A DNA stretch of 64,000 nt. Origin: Streptomyces ardesiacus (GTDB taxonomy: Bacteria; Actinomycetota; Actinomycetes; Streptomycetales; Streptomycetaceae). The stretch spans positions 210,850 to 274,849 of the forward strand of contig NZ_BEWC01000011.1 in NCBI RefSeq assembly GCF_003112575.1, given 5' to 3'. Under the pieces are notes generated by a model that saw only the letters and a program-made list of their open reading frames with translations, made no database searches and was not told the origin of the DNA. Below are positions 1 to 9,072 of this stretch, one piece after another. The position numbers and the translations under genes are program-made. Positions within the stretch are counted from its first letter, which is position 1, and every line of letters begins with the position of its first letter.

Positions 1-71
1 GCCGGGGGACCGGGGCCACGGTGCCGGTGCACCGGGACTGACCCGGCCCGCCCCGCCTCCGGGCCCCGCCG

Positions 72-2543
72 CTACTCCTGCACCGTGTCCACCCGTTCCA
101 ACAGCGCCACCGGTGTGTCGGCGAAGAGCTCCGCCAGGCGCGCGTGCCCCTCGAACTCCCGCCCCGGCGCCAGCGCGTCGGTCCACCGGCCCGGCGGCAG
201 CGCCAGCGTCGTGCCGCGCCATCCCCCCGCCTCCGCCAGGCGCAGCGACAGCCGTGTCACGGCCGTCACGGCCGCACCGGAGCGGGCGAACGCCACGCAG
301 TGCGCCGCCGCCGGGCCCTCGGCGTGCAGCGGCTCGTACGTCGCCCCCTCGCCGAAGGCACCGGGGCGCCGTGCCCGCAGCGCCAGCGCGGCCCGGGTCA
401 CCGCCGCCTTCTCCCCGCGCTCCCCGGCGCCCACGCCCGGGCCGTCGGCCCCGGCGGCGGGGAAGTCCACCGGGCGGCGGTTGTCCGGGTCCACCAGCGC
501 CAGGTACTCGTGCTCGGTGCCCTGGTAGAGGTCCGGCACGCCCGGCATCGTCAGGTGGACCAGGGCCGTGCCGAGGACGTTGGCCCGGACGTGCGGCTCC
601 AGCGCCTTGCGCAGCGCGGCGACGCGTTCGCCCGGCGCGCCGCACGGCCCCGACGCCACGAACCGGGCCACGGCCTCCTCGTACGCGGGGTCCTGCTCCG
701 TCCAGCTGGTGTGCGTCCCGGCCTCGCGCACGTGCTTCAGCAGCGCCTCCCGCACCCGTTCCTCGTCCGCCGGGCCCAGACCGAACACCGTCTGCCAGGC
801 CGCCCACGCGAGCTGTCCGTCCGGCAGCCCCTCGCCCGTTCCGGTGAGCTCCGCGGTCCCGGTGACCTCCGTCAGGGTGTCCGCCCACCGCGCGGGGCAC
901 TGCGTGAGCACCGCCAGCGCGGCCCGCACGTCGGCGCTGCGCTTGGTGTCGTGGGTCGTCACCACCGTGCCCGTCGCCGGCCAGTCGCGCTGCACGCGCG
1001 CGCAGTAGCCGTGGAACTCCTGCGCCGACACCGCCGGACGGCCGGGGTCGCCGCCCACCTCGGTCGCCGACAGCAACGGCACGTAGCGGTAGAAGGCGGT
1101 GTCCTCGACGGACTTGGCACGCAGCGCCGACGCGGTCTGCGCGAACCGCGTCCGGAACTCCCGACGGTCGGGCCCGTCCCCGTACCGCCCGAGCAGCAGG
1201 CCGCGTACGACGTCCACCGCGCCCGCCTCCTCGGGCACCGTGAAGGCGCGCCGCGCCCCGGCCGCCGCATCCTCGGTGACGACCGTCGCCGCGTCCACCG
1301 ACGTGTACGGCCGGTACACCTCCATGCGGACCAGCAGTTCCCGCAGCGCCGTGCGCAGTGCCCAGGGGGCCCGGTCGCGCAGCGCCAGGTCGGGCGAGGT
1401 GGCGCACAGGCGGTGCGCCACCCGGGTCAGCCGGTCCAGCTCGGTGGCCAGCTCGTGCCCGAGCACCTCGTACGCCGCGCGCCGCACCGTCGCCGCCCAG
1501 TCCCCGCCCCCGTCCGCCGACGGGGCGGCGAACTCGTGGTAGCCGTCCAGCAGTCCCCGGTGCCCGGCCGGGTCCGTGAACAGCCCGTCGACGTGCCGCA
1601 GGGCGTCGTACCCGGTGGTGCCGGCGACGGGCCAGGCGGCGGGCAGCCGCTCCCCGTCCGCGAGGATCTTCTCCACCACCGTCCACCGGCCGCCGCTTGC
1701 CTCGTGCAGCCGCGCCAGGTAGGCGTCGGGGTCGGCGAGGCCGTCGGGGTGGTCGACGCGCAGCCCGTCGACCACGCCCTCGCGCAGCAGCCGCAGGATC
1801 GTGCCGTGCGTGGCGTCGAAGACCCCGGGGTCCTCCACGCGGACCCCGATCAGCTCCGAGATGCTGAAGAAGCGCCGGTAGTTCAGCTCGGTGCGGGCCA
1901 GCCGCCACCACACCGGGCGGTACCACTGAGCGTCCAGCAGCCGCGGCAGCGGCAGGTCCGCGGTGCCCTCCCGCAGCGGGAAGGCGTGCTCGTGGTAGCG
2001 CAGCACGTCGCCCTCGACCCGGAGGTCGCCCGCCACCTCGCCGACCGGGCCGCCCAGCACCGGCAGCAGCAGCCGCCCGCCCTGTGCCTGCCAGTCGATG
2101 TCGAACCACCGCGCGTACGGCGACTCGGGCCCCTCGCGCAGCACCTCCCACAGCGCGCGGTTGTGGCGCGGCGACATCGCCATGTGGTTGGGCACGATGT
2201 CCACCACCAACCCCAGACCGTGCTCCCGCGCGGTGCGCGACAGGGCGCGCAGGCCCTCCTCGCCGCCCAGTTCCGCGCGCACGCGCGTGGGGTCGACGAC
2301 GTCGTAGCCGTGCCGGGAGCCCGGGACCGCCTCCAGCACGGGGGACAGGTGAAGGTGCGACACGCCGAGCGAGGCCAGGTACGGCACGGCCGCCGCCGCG
2401 GCCTCGAAGGGGAAGGCCGGCTGCAACTGGAGCCGGTAGGTGGCCGAGGGGGCGAGGAAGGAGGCGGGGACGGCGGGGACGGCGGGGACGGCGGGGGCGG
2501 GGGAGGCCGGGGACGGCACCGGGTCGGGTCGCTCAGGTGTCAT
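72..2543 (-). CDS. treY: Malto-oligosyltrehalose synthase TreY
   Basis: GH13 enzyme that isomerises the reducing-end alpha-1,4 bond of maltodextrins to alpha,alpha-1,1, the first step of the TreY-TreZ trehalose route in the cytoplasm. GH13 motifs are visible: DIVPNH at about residue 115, GLRVDHPDG at about 260 with D264 as likely nucleophile, VEKIL at about 290 with E291 as acid/base, and THDTKR further on. At 823 aa it is a little longer than usual because of an Ala/Pro/Val-rich N-terminus encoded by 9-bp GC-rich repeats (about 2464-2500). It lies downstream of glgX. There is no Shine-Dalgarno, but TACGTA sits 7 nt before the ATG, so the message may be leaderless. treZ would be expected beyond the left edge. 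Confidence 0.93.
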   Translation of the reverse strand: MTPERPDPVPSPASPAPAVPAVPAVPASFLAPSATYRLQLQPAFPFEAAAAAVPYLASLGVSHLHLSPVLEAVPGSRHGYDVVDPTRVRAELGGEEGLRALSRTAREHGLGLVVDIVPNHMAMSPRHNRALWEVLREGPESPYARWFDIDWQAQGGRLLLPVLGGPVGEVAGDLRVEGDVLRYHEHAFPLREGTADLPLPRLLDAQWYRPVWWRLARTELNYRRFFSISELIGVRVEDPGVFDATHGTILRLLREGVVDGLRVDHPDGLADPDAYLARLHEASGGRWTVVEKILADGERLPAAWPVAGTTGYDALRHVDGLFTDPAGHRGLLDGYHEFAAPSADGGGDWAATVRRAAYEVLGHELATELDRLTRVAHRLCATSPDLALRDRAPWALRTALRELLVRMEVYRPYTSVDAATVVTEDAAAGARRAFTVPEEAGAVDVVRGLLLGRYGDGPDRREFRTRFAQTASALRAKSVEDTAFYRYVPLLSATEVGGDPGRPAVSAQEFHGYCARVQRDWPATGTVVTTHDTKRSADVRAALAVLTQCPARWADTLTEVTGTAELTGTGEGLPDGQLAWAAWQTVFGLGPADEERVREALLKHVREAGTHTSWTEQDPAYEEAVARFVASGPCGAPGERVAALRKALEPHVRANVLGTALVHLTMPGVPDLYQGTEHEYLALVDPDNRRPVDFPAAGADGPGVGAGERGEKAAVTRAALALRARRPGAFGEGATYEPLHAEGPAAAHCVAFARSGAAVTAVTRLSLRLAEAGGWRGTTLALPPGRWTDALAPGREFEGHARLAELFADTPVALLERVDTVQE

Positions 2544-2582
2544 GCCAAGCTACGTACCCGCCCCGCCGCCTTTCCTGTCACC

Positions 2583-2608
2583 GGCCCCCTGCACGGGTGC
2601 AGGGGGCC
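2583..2608 (-). terminator. Hairpin downstream of glgX
   Basis: Perfect inverted repeat with 12-nt arms (2583-2594 and 2597-2608) around two central bases. It starts 16 nt after the glgX stop and ends about 40 nt before the treY start. There is no U-tract, as is common for Streptomyces terminators. It probably ends or attenuates glgX transcription, leaving treY to its own promoter. Confidence 0.6.
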
Positions 2609-2624
2609 GCGTCCGGGCCGGGGC

Positions 2625-4733
2625 CTACACCGGCCGCTGCAGCACCGTCAGGCTCCGGTCCAGCAGGGTCAGCCGGTCGCCGGCCTGCACCTTCGGGCCC
2701 GTGCCCGCGGGCACCCCCTCCGTCAGGGCGGTGTCGACGACCACCTCCCACTGCCGGCCGTGGTCCACCGGCACCACGAAGTCCAGCGGCCTCGGCGAGG
2801 CGTTGAACATGAGCAGGAACGAATCGTCCGCGATGCGTTCCCCCCGGGCACCGGGCTCGGAGATCGCGTTGCCGTTCAGGAACACCGTGAGCGCCGAGGC
2901 CCGCGCGGAGTTCCAGTCCCGCCGGGTCATCTCGGTGCCCTCCGGGGTGAACCAGGCGATGTCCGACAGCTCGTCGTAGGTGCCCTGCACGGGGCGGCCG
3001 TGGAAGAAGCGGCGCCTGCGGAAGACCGGGTGGTCCTTGCGCAGCCACACCATCGCGCGGGTGAAGCGCAGCAGGTCGGGCTCGTCCTCGGGCCATGCCA
3101 CCCACGCCAGCTCGTTGTCCTGGCAGTAGGCGTTGTTGTTCCCCCGCTGGGTGCGGGCGAACTCGTCGCCGTGGCTGATCATCGGGACGCCCTGGGAGAG
3201 CAGCAGGGTGGCGACGAAGTTCCGCATCTGCCGCGCCCGCAGCTCCAGCACCGCCGGGTCGTCCGTGTCGCCCTCGACGCCGCAGTTCCAGGAGCGGTTG
3301 TGGCTCTCGCCGTCGCGGTTGTCCTCGCCGTTGGCCTGGTTGTGCTTGTCGTTGTAGGCCACCAGGTCGTGCAGGGTGAAGCCGTCGTGGCAGGTCACGA
3401 AGTTGATCGAGGCCAGCGGGCGGCGGCCGTCGTCCTGGTAGAGGTCGGAGGACCCGGTCAGCCGGGAGGCGAACTCCGCCAGCGTGCGCGGCTCGCCGCG
3501 CCACAGGTCCCGCACCGTGTCCCGGTACTTGCCGTTCCACTCGGTCCACAGCGGCGGGAAGTTGCCCACCTGGTAGCCGCCCTCGCCCACGTCCCACGGC
3601 TCGGCGATCAGCTTCACCTGCGAGACCACCGGGTCCTGCTGCACCAGGTCGAAGAAGGACGACAGCCGGTCCACCTCGTGGAACTGCCGGGCCAGCGTGG
3701 CCGCGAGGTCGAAGCGGAACCCGTCCACGTGCATCTCGGTGACCCAGTACCGCAGCGAGTCCATGATCATCTGGAGCACGTGCGGGGACCGCATGAGCAG
3801 CGAGTTCCCCGTCCCCGTGGTGTCCATGTAGTAACGGGGGTCGTCGGCCAGCCGGTAGTACGAGGGGTTGTCCAGCCCCTTGAAGGACAGCGTCGGTCCC
3901 AGGTGGTTGCCCTCGGCGGTGTGGTTGTAGACCACGTCCAGGATCACCTCGATCCCGGCCTCGTGCAGCGCCTTGACGGCCGACTTGAACTCCAGCACCT
4001 GCTGGCCGCGGTCGCCCCAGGAGGCGTAGGCGTTGTGCGGGGCGAAGAAGCCGACCGTGTTGTAGCCCCAGTAGTTGTTGAGCCCCATGTCCACCAGGCG
4101 GTGGTCGTTGACGAACTGATGGACCGGCATCAGCTCCAGGGCGGTCACCCCCAGCCCCGTGAGGTGCTCGATGAGCGCCGGGTGCGCGAGGGCCGCGTAG
4201 GTGCCGCGCAGCTCCTCCGGGAGGCCCGGGTGCCGCATGCTCAGGCCCTTCACGTGGGCCTCGTAGATCACCGTGTGGTGGTACTCCGTCCGGGGGCGGC
4301 GGTCGTCGCCCCAGTCGAAGTACGGGTTGACCACGACCGACGTCATCGTGTGCGGGGCCGAGTCGAGGTCGTTGCGCCGTTCGGGTTGGCCGAAGTGGTA
4401 GCCGTACACCTCCTCGCCCCACTGGACCGCCCCGCTGATCGCACGCGCGTACGGATCGAGGAGCAGCTTCGCGCTGTTGCAGCGCAGCCCGCGCTCGGGG
4501 GCGTACGGGCCGTGCACGCGGTACCCGTACCGCTGCCCCGGCATCACGCCCGGTACGTACGCGTGCCGCACGAACGCGTCGCTCTCCCGCAGCTCGATCG
4601 CCGTCTCCGAGCCGTCGTCGTGCAGCAGACACAGCTCTACTCGGTCGGCGGCCTCCGTGAAGACCGCGAAGTTGGTGCCGGCGCCGTCGTACGTGGCACC
4701 CAGTGGATACGCCTCTCCAGGCCAGACCTGCAT
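2625..4733 (-). CDS. glgX: Glycogen debranching enzyme GlgX/TreX (isoamylase type)
   Basis: GH13 debranching enzyme that hydrolyses alpha-1,6 branches of glycogen and limit dextrins, supplying linear maltodextrins to TreY. It has an N-terminal CBM48/isoamylase-N region (the usual MQVWPGEAYPLGATYDG opening) and catalytic motifs DVVYNH, GFRFDLA (nucleophile Asp), AEPWD (acid Glu) and NFVTCHDG. The ATG at 4733 gives 702 aa, normal for the family, and the conserved opening begins exactly there. The frame continues upstream to 4820, but that extension (Arg/Pro-rich) does not look like family sequence. A GAAAG sequence precedes the chosen start. Its position upstream of treY matches the treX-treY-treZ arrangement of actinomycetes. 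Confidence 0.92.
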   Translation of the reverse strand: MQVWPGEAYPLGATYDGAGTNFAVFTEAADRVELCLLHDDGSETAIELRESDAFVRHAYVPGVMPGQRYGYRVHGPYAPERGLRCNSAKLLLDPYARAISGAVQWGEEVYGYHFGQPERRNDLDSAPHTMTSVVVNPYFDWGDDRRPRTEYHHTVIYEAHVKGLSMRHPGLPEELRGTYAALAHPALIEHLTGLGVTALELMPVHQFVNDHRLVDMGLNNYWGYNTVGFFAPHNAYASWGDRGQQVLEFKSAVKALHEAGIEVILDVVYNHTAEGNHLGPTLSFKGLDNPSYYRLADDPRYYMDTTGTGNSLLMRSPHVLQMIMDSLRYWVTEMHVDGFRFDLAATLARQFHEVDRLSSFFDLVQQDPVVSQVKLIAEPWDVGEGGYQVGNFPPLWTEWNGKYRDTVRDLWRGEPRTLAEFASRLTGSSDLYQDDGRRPLASINFVTCHDGFTLHDLVAYNDKHNQANGEDNRDGESHNRSWNCGVEGDTDDPAVLELRARQMRNFVATLLLSQGVPMISHGDEFARTQRGNNNAYCQDNELAWVAWPEDEPDLLRFTRAMVWLRKDHPVFRRRRFFHGRPVQGTYDELSDIAWFTPEGTEMTRRDWNSARASALTVFLNGNAISEPGARGERIADDSFLLMFNASPRPLDFVVPVDHGRQWEVVVDTALTEGVPAGTGPKVQAGDRLTLLDRSLTVLQRPV

Positions 4734-5099
4734 GAACACGACTCTTTCAGGTGTGGGGCGCCGGTGCGGACGCCTTGGCTCCGAGTCCCCCGGAAGTCTC
4801 CCCGAAAGTGAGGCGACCACCTAGCACGTACGTCCTCCTACCCACCCGAGGGCGTTCTCCTTCGTCCGGGCCCCGGGCGGGCCTCCGGCCCCGTTCGCCG
4901 CACCCCGCCCACGTCACCGCTATGACTCCGCTCACTCCCCGGTGTGAGCACGCAAGGAACACGCCTGTGGACCAAGGAGGTTGGTGAAAACCGGGCCGTC
5001 CATCGGGCTGCACCGCGGACCGTCGGCGGAGTACCCTTCCTTGATCGTTGGGACGGGGAGTCCCCGGCGGAGGCCGGAGGAGCGGAAGGCGGTACTCGG
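4734..5099. other. Divergent intergenic region glgX / HEPN gene
   Basis: This 366-nt region separates two divergent genes and must hold both promoters. A strong Shine-Dalgarno-like AAGGAGG occurs at 4974-4980 with a GTG only 3 nt further on. That frame reads to 5199, overlaps the next gene and resembles nothing known. I see no clear -35/-10 pair, no hairpin and no RNA gene. Confidence 0.4.
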
Positions 5100-6347
5100 G
5101 TGGGCTCGGGAGGGCTGGAGCTGCCTCCTGGTGACGAGAGTCATCAGGAGGACTCCACGGACGTCCCGCCCGGTGCGGTGTCCCTGGCGCGGCCGATGAA
5201 CGCGGGCGCGATCGGTCCGGAGCTGGACTGGGACTCCGACGCCTGGCACGAGGTGCGCACGCGCGCGCAGCGGGCGGGCCGGGCCTACATCTGGCTGAAC
5301 CTCGTCGAACAGCGGCTGCGCGCGGTGGTGGCCGCCGTCCTGCGGCCGGTCTACGAACCGGTCCACGGCGACGACTGGGTGGTCGCCGCCGCCGGACCCG
5401 CCGGACAGGAGTGGGTGCAGCGCGCGGTCGCGGTCCGCGAGGTCAGCCGCCGCAAGGGCTACCTGCTCGACCCGGCCGACGACAACGTCCTCAGCTTCCT
5501 GACCCTGCCCCAGTTGCGCGAGCTGATGGTGCAGCACTGGCCCTGCTTCGAGCCCTACGTGGACGAGCGCCGCGACGTCGAACTGGCCCTGGACGAGCTG
5601 GAGGTCACCCGCAACGTCGTCTCCCGCAACCGGGCCCTGTCCGAGGCGGTGCTGAACCAGGCCGAACGGGCCTCCGCGCGGCTGCTCGAAGTCCTCGGCG
5701 CGGGCAGCGACGTGCCGTCGGCGCGGCGGCTCCCGGTGGACGCCGTGGAGGACCTGGTCGGGGACCGCTACGCCGACGTGGTCGCCGTGCACTCGGACCG
5801 GGTGCGGCTGCTGCGCCAGTTCCCGGCCGAGGACCTGTTCGGCAACGCCCGCCGTGTGGACGCCCTCGGCATCGGCCTCAACCTGCTCGTGCAGAACTTC
5901 TCCGGCCGCCGCCTGCTGCGGATGGCCGAGGCCGGCGGCCGGGTGCGCCTGCTCTTCCTGAACCCGGCCTCCAGCGCGATCAAGCGCCGCGAGCGCGAAC
6001 TGGGCATCAAGCGGGGCGAGCTGAGCCGCGCCGTGGAGATGAACATCCTGCACATGCGCCGGGTGCGCGCCCGGCTGCGGGACCCCGGTGCCTTCGAGAT
6101 CCAGGTCTTCGACGAGACCCCCCGCTTCACGGCCTACCTCGTCGACGGGGACGGCGCCGACGGCATCGCGGTCGTGCAGTCCTACCTGCGCCGCACGCGG
6201 GGCATGGAGGCACCGGTCCTCGTCCTGCGCAACGGGCGCAACGGCGGAAAAGTGGTGAAGTCGGACCGGGTCGACGAAGGCGGGCTCTTCCCCACCTATC
6301 GGGAGGAGTTCGAGCTGATGTGGGCGGATTCGCGCCCGGTGTCCTGA
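5100..6347 (+). CDS. SAV2148-type HEPN domain protein
   Basis: Conserved actinomycete protein of unknown role, recognised from blocks such as GRAYIWLNLVEQRLRAVV, DWVVAAAGPAGQEWVQRAVA and FELMWADSRPVS at the very C-terminus. The family carries an N-terminal HEPN-like helical region, often linked to nucleotide or RNA handling; the C-terminal half (about 200-410) contains an LLFLNPASSAIKRRE block. Homologues begin near SGGLELPPGDE, so I choose GTG 5100 (415 aa) preceded by purine-rich GGAGG/GGAAGG sequence, rather than the frame's earlier start at 4944. It is soluble, with no signal peptide or membrane segment, and appears monocistronic. Confidence 0.8.
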   Translation: MGSGGLELPPGDESHQEDSTDVPPGAVSLARPMNAGAIGPELDWDSDAWHEVRTRAQRAGRAYIWLNLVEQRLRAVVAAVLRPVYEPVHGDDWVVAAAGPAGQEWVQRAVAVREVSRRKGYLLDPADDNVLSFLTLPQLRELMVQHWPCFEPYVDERRDVELALDELEVTRNVVSRNRALSEAVLNQAERASARLLEVLGAGSDVPSARRLPVDAVEDLVGDRYADVVAVHSDRVRLLRQFPAEDLFGNARRVDALGIGLNLLVQNFSGRRLLRMAEAGGRVRLLFLNPASSAIKRRERELGIKRGELSRAVEMNILHMRRVRARLRDPGAFEIQVFDETPRFTAYLVDGDGADGIAVVQSYLRRTRGMEAPVLVLRNGRNGGKVVKSDRVDEGGLFPTYREEFELMWADSRPVS

Positions 6348-6463
6348 ACGTCGCTTTCCGCGGCCGGAGAGGGCACAAGCGGAACGCGGTCCTCTGATTG
6401 TCAGTGGCCCGTGGGAGGGTGGAGACCACTGGGGGAAAGCACCACCAAGAAGGGGGACCGCCC

Positions 6464-6832
6464 ATGGGCCGGCACCGGGAGCTGCTGATCGGCTTCGACC
6501 TGGAGACGACGGGCACCGATCCGCACGAGGCGCGCATCGTCACGGGAGCCGTCGTCGAGTTCAGAGGCGCGGAGCCGCTCGGCCGGCGGGAGTGGCCGGC
6601 CGACCCCGGTGCGGAGATCCCGGCGGACGCGGTGGCGGTGCACGGCATCAGCGACGAACGCGCGTCCGCCGAGGGCCGCCCCGCCGACCGGGTCGCGGAC
6701 GCCGTCGCCGCCGTCCTCACCGACCACTGGAAGGCAGGCGTCCCGGTCGTCGCGTCCAACGCGGCCTTTTGTGCACGCACTCCGAGTACGTCTCAGGTGC
6801 TTCAGGGTGCTCTGGTGGGTGGGGCCCTGTGA
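6464..6832 (+). pseudogene. Truncated 3'-5' exonuclease (DnaQ/epsilon-like)
   Basis: N-terminal 102 residues of a DEDDh 3'-5' exonuclease of the DNA polymerase III epsilon type. The Exo I motif FDLETTGTD (D12, E14) and the VHGIS block are present. Similarity stops at NAAF (residue 102, nt 6769), just where the Exo II aspartate should follow, and a 20-residue unrelated tail leads to the stop. The Exo II and Exo III residues are missing, so nuclease activity is not expected. A good ribosome binding site (AAGGGGGA) precedes ATG 6464. Its stop overlaps the start of an intact homologue in a TGATG junction. Codon use is typical of the chromosome, unlike the downstream copy. Confidence 0.8.
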
Positions 6833-7563
6833 TGAGCTGGATCAGCGGGCCGTTGGTGGCCTTCGACCTGGAGACCACGGGGACCGACATCGAGACCGAC
6901 CGGATCGTCACCGCGGCCGTCGTGACTGTGGACGCGGATGAACGACCGCCGGAGGCCCGGACGTGGCTGCTCGACCCGGGGGTGACCATCCCGCGACAGG
7001 CTTCGGCCATCCACGGCATCTCCACGGAACACGCCCGCAGGAATGGGGCCGCGGCGGCTCCCGCGATCGAGGAGATCACCTCGGCTGTCGCCGAAGTGCT
7101 GAACTCGGGGACTCCGCTGGTGGTGATGAACGCCCGGTACGACCTCTCGCTGCTTGACCGCGAGTGCCGGCGGCATGGGATAGAGCCGTTGGCCAAGCGG
7201 TTGTCCGGAGGGGCCTCGCTGTCGCCCGTCATTGACCCGTTGGTCCTGGACAAGCACGTGGACCGATACAGGAGGGGGTCACGGAATCTCCAGGCGCTCT
7301 GCGAGCACTACGGCGTGCCGCTCAATGACGCGCACAACGCCGTTGCGGACGCGGTGGCCGCAGCGCGTGCGGCGCGATCCATGGGCATCAAACATTCGGT
7401 CATAGGAACGCTGGGGCCCGCGGAGCTGCACGATCTCCAGGTCCGTGCGGCGGCCGAGCAGGCGGCTTCCTTGCAGAGGTACCTCCGCCGGACCTCGAAC
7501 CCCGAGGCGACGATCGAGTCGGCCTGGCCCGTCGTGCCGTATGCGGGGGTATCACTGAGGTGA
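6832..7563 (+). CDS. 3'-5' exonuclease, DEDDh family
   Basis: Intact 243-aa homologue of the truncated gene just upstream. It probably degrades single-stranded or mismatched 3' DNA ends. It has Exo I at FDLETTGTD (D12, E14), Exo II around VVMNARYDLSLLD at about residue 102, and Exo III at DAHNAVADA at about 165, so a complete DEDDh set. The start ATG overlaps the previous stop (TGATG), which implies translational coupling; GGTGGGTGGGG lies upstream. Base composition is visibly lower in GC than flanking genes, with codons such as GGG, CTT and ATA, suggesting horizontal origin. It could replace the function of the truncated copy. Confidence 0.82.
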   Translation: MSWISGPLVAFDLETTGTDIETDRIVTAAVVTVDADERPPEARTWLLDPGVTIPRQASAIHGISTEHARRNGAAAAPAIEEITSAVAEVLNSGTPLVVMNARYDLSLLDRECRRHGIEPLAKRLSGGASLSPVIDPLVLDKHVDRYRRGSRNLQALCEHYGVPLNDAHNAVADAVAAARAARSMGIKHSVIGTLGPAELHDLQVRAAAEQAASLQRYLRRTSNPEATIESAWPVVPYAGVSLR

Positions 7564-7681
7564 GCCCGAAAGGGGCCACAAGAGGGCGAGGCGGGGGTGC
7601 GGGACACTGATCTGCGGTACCAGCGAGTGCCGCGCCGAGCCAACGGCCCATCGCGACGACGTCTCCGCCTCGCGGGGTGTT

Positions 7682-8851
7682 TCAGCCCCCGGCGCACAGT
7701 GCGTGGTCGATCAGGGCGCTGGCCGCGTTCTCCTGCTCCCTTATGTGCTGCAGGGTGTCGCCGCGTGCCTCGGACATGGAGACCACGGCGCTTCGCCTGC
7801 CGTCATCGGTGACGCCGTTGAGGGTGATGTAGCCGCCGTCCCCTCCCTCGTGGCTCCAGTACGTTCCTCCGCAGCTCAGAGGGCGTTCGACCAGTCCGAG
7901 GCCGTATCGGCCGCCGGGCCACAGCTGTTGGACCTCCGCGCTCACGGGGACGGTCTGCTTCATCTTGGCCAGCTGCCGTGCCGGCAGCAGGCGGCCGTCG
8001 AGCAGCGCGCGGAAGAAGCGGTTCTCGTCCCGCGTGGTCGTGACCCACGACAGGTTGTCGTAGTCCACCGGTATCTGGTCGGTGACGTCCACCCGGGAGC
8101 CGGGGCTGAAGAGTTGGTAGGCCTGGGCGTGGGGCCGGGGCAGGGTGGGCGAGGTGCCCGTCCACCGGGTCTGGTCGAGGCCGAGCGGGCGCAGGATGCG
8201 GTCTTCGATCTCCTGGTGGGCGGGGTGCCCGGTGGCCTTCTGGACGATCATGCCGAGCAGCACGTAGCCGGTGTTGGAGTACGCCCAGCCCTCGCCGGGC
8301 GGGAAGTCCGGCGCGTGGGCCATGGCGCGGGCAACCAGCTGCTCGGGGCTGTAGACGTCGTGGCGCTGCTGGTAGTACTCCTCCGGCGTCGTGTATCCGG
8401 GCAGGTCGTCGTGGATGCCGCTGGTGTGCTGGAGCAGTTGGCGGATGGCGATCCGGCTGCCGTCGTTGCCGTTGCCCCGCACCACTTCGGGCAGCCAGTG
8501 GTCGACCGTGTCGTCGAGAGACAGCGTGCCCTCGGCCTCCAGTTGGAGGACCACGGTGGCGACCAGCGTCTTGGACGTGCTGGCCATGCGGAAGTAGCCG
8601 TCGGAAGGGACCGGGCGGCCGGTGTTCACGTCGGCGGTGCCGCTGGTGGCGACCGACTGGCGACCGTCGGGCGCGATCACGCGGGCCTGCACACCGCTGA
8701 CGCCGAGGGCGTGGATCGCCTCCGTGTCCCGACGCAACTGCGCCACGGGGGAGGGGTAGGCGGGCTGGGCCACGGCGGTGGTCACCTCGATGGCGAGGAG
8801 CGTAGTGACGCCGAGCGACACGGCGAGGTGCTTTCGCAGAGTCCAAGTCAT
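7682..8851 (-). CDS. Serine hydrolase, beta-lactamase/DD-peptidase (R61-like) family
   Basis: Secreted serine hydrolase of the class C beta-lactamase/D-Ala-D-Ala carboxypeptidase fold, resembling the Streptomyces R61 DD-peptidase. It has a signal peptide (residues 1-28, RK then a hydrophobic stretch ending AVA), nucleophile motif S91-T-S-K94, second motif Y191-S-N and third-box motif HEG at 334-336 in place of HTG. The conserved HTSGIHD block is present. It probably trims peptidoglycan stem peptides or hydrolyses an unknown ester or amide. There is no Shine-Dalgarno; TAGCGT at 8858-8863 lies 6 nt before the ATG, suggesting a leaderless message. GC is lower than in neighbours, as in the adjacent exonuclease. 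Confidence 0.87.
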   Translation of the reverse strand: MTWTLRKHLAVSLGVTTLLAIEVTTAVAQPAYPSPVAQLRRDTEAIHALGVSGVQARVIAPDGRQSVATSGTADVNTGRPVPSDGYFRMASTSKTLVATVVLQLEAEGTLSLDDTVDHWLPEVVRGNGNDGSRIAIRQLLQHTSGIHDDLPGYTTPEEYYQQRHDVYSPEQLVARAMAHAPDFPPGEGWAYSNTGYVLLGMIVQKATGHPAHQEIEDRILRPLGLDQTRWTGTSPTLPRPHAQAYQLFSPGSRVDVTDQIPVDYDNLSWVTTTRDENRFFRALLDGRLLPARQLAKMKQTVPVSAEVQQLWPGGRYGLGLVERPLSCGGTYWSHEGGDGGYITLNGVTDDGRRSAVVSMSEARGDTLQHIREQENAASALIDHALCAGG

Positions 8852-9072
8852 GGCTGAACGCTAAGTTCGCCCCCAACGGGACGCGATCCGGCACACCCCA
8901 TGATCGGAAGGGGGACACCCCCAGTGCGGGTCGTCACCGGTCCGGTGTCGAACTGCCGGGCATCATCGAAGGCCAGGCTTCCCCCCCCGCGAGCGCGGGC
9001 GACCCGGTGGGCGGCCGAAGGCCGTCGACGACGACGGGCGGACCGAGGCGCTCCCACGGGGGGCGTGCCGGG

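Noticed and set aside
1..71. Possible gene end or RNA at the left edge
   Set aside because: Only 71 nt of GC-rich sequence past the treY stop; nothing can be supported.
144..4811. 1555-codon open frame on the plus strand
   Set aside because: Antisense to treY and glgX; composition is Arg/Pro/Gly-rich shadow sequence with no domain, typical of high-GC reverse strands.
4974..5199. Small ORF after a strong AAGGAGG in the glgX/HEPN gap
   Set aside because: The spacing to the GTG is only 3 nt, the frame overlaps the HEPN gene, and the product looks like random GC-rich sequence.
8852..9072. Small open frame on the minus strand between the serine hydrolase and kinase genes
   Set aside because: Arg-rich shadow with no Shine-Dalgarno, no homology and an unlikely composition.
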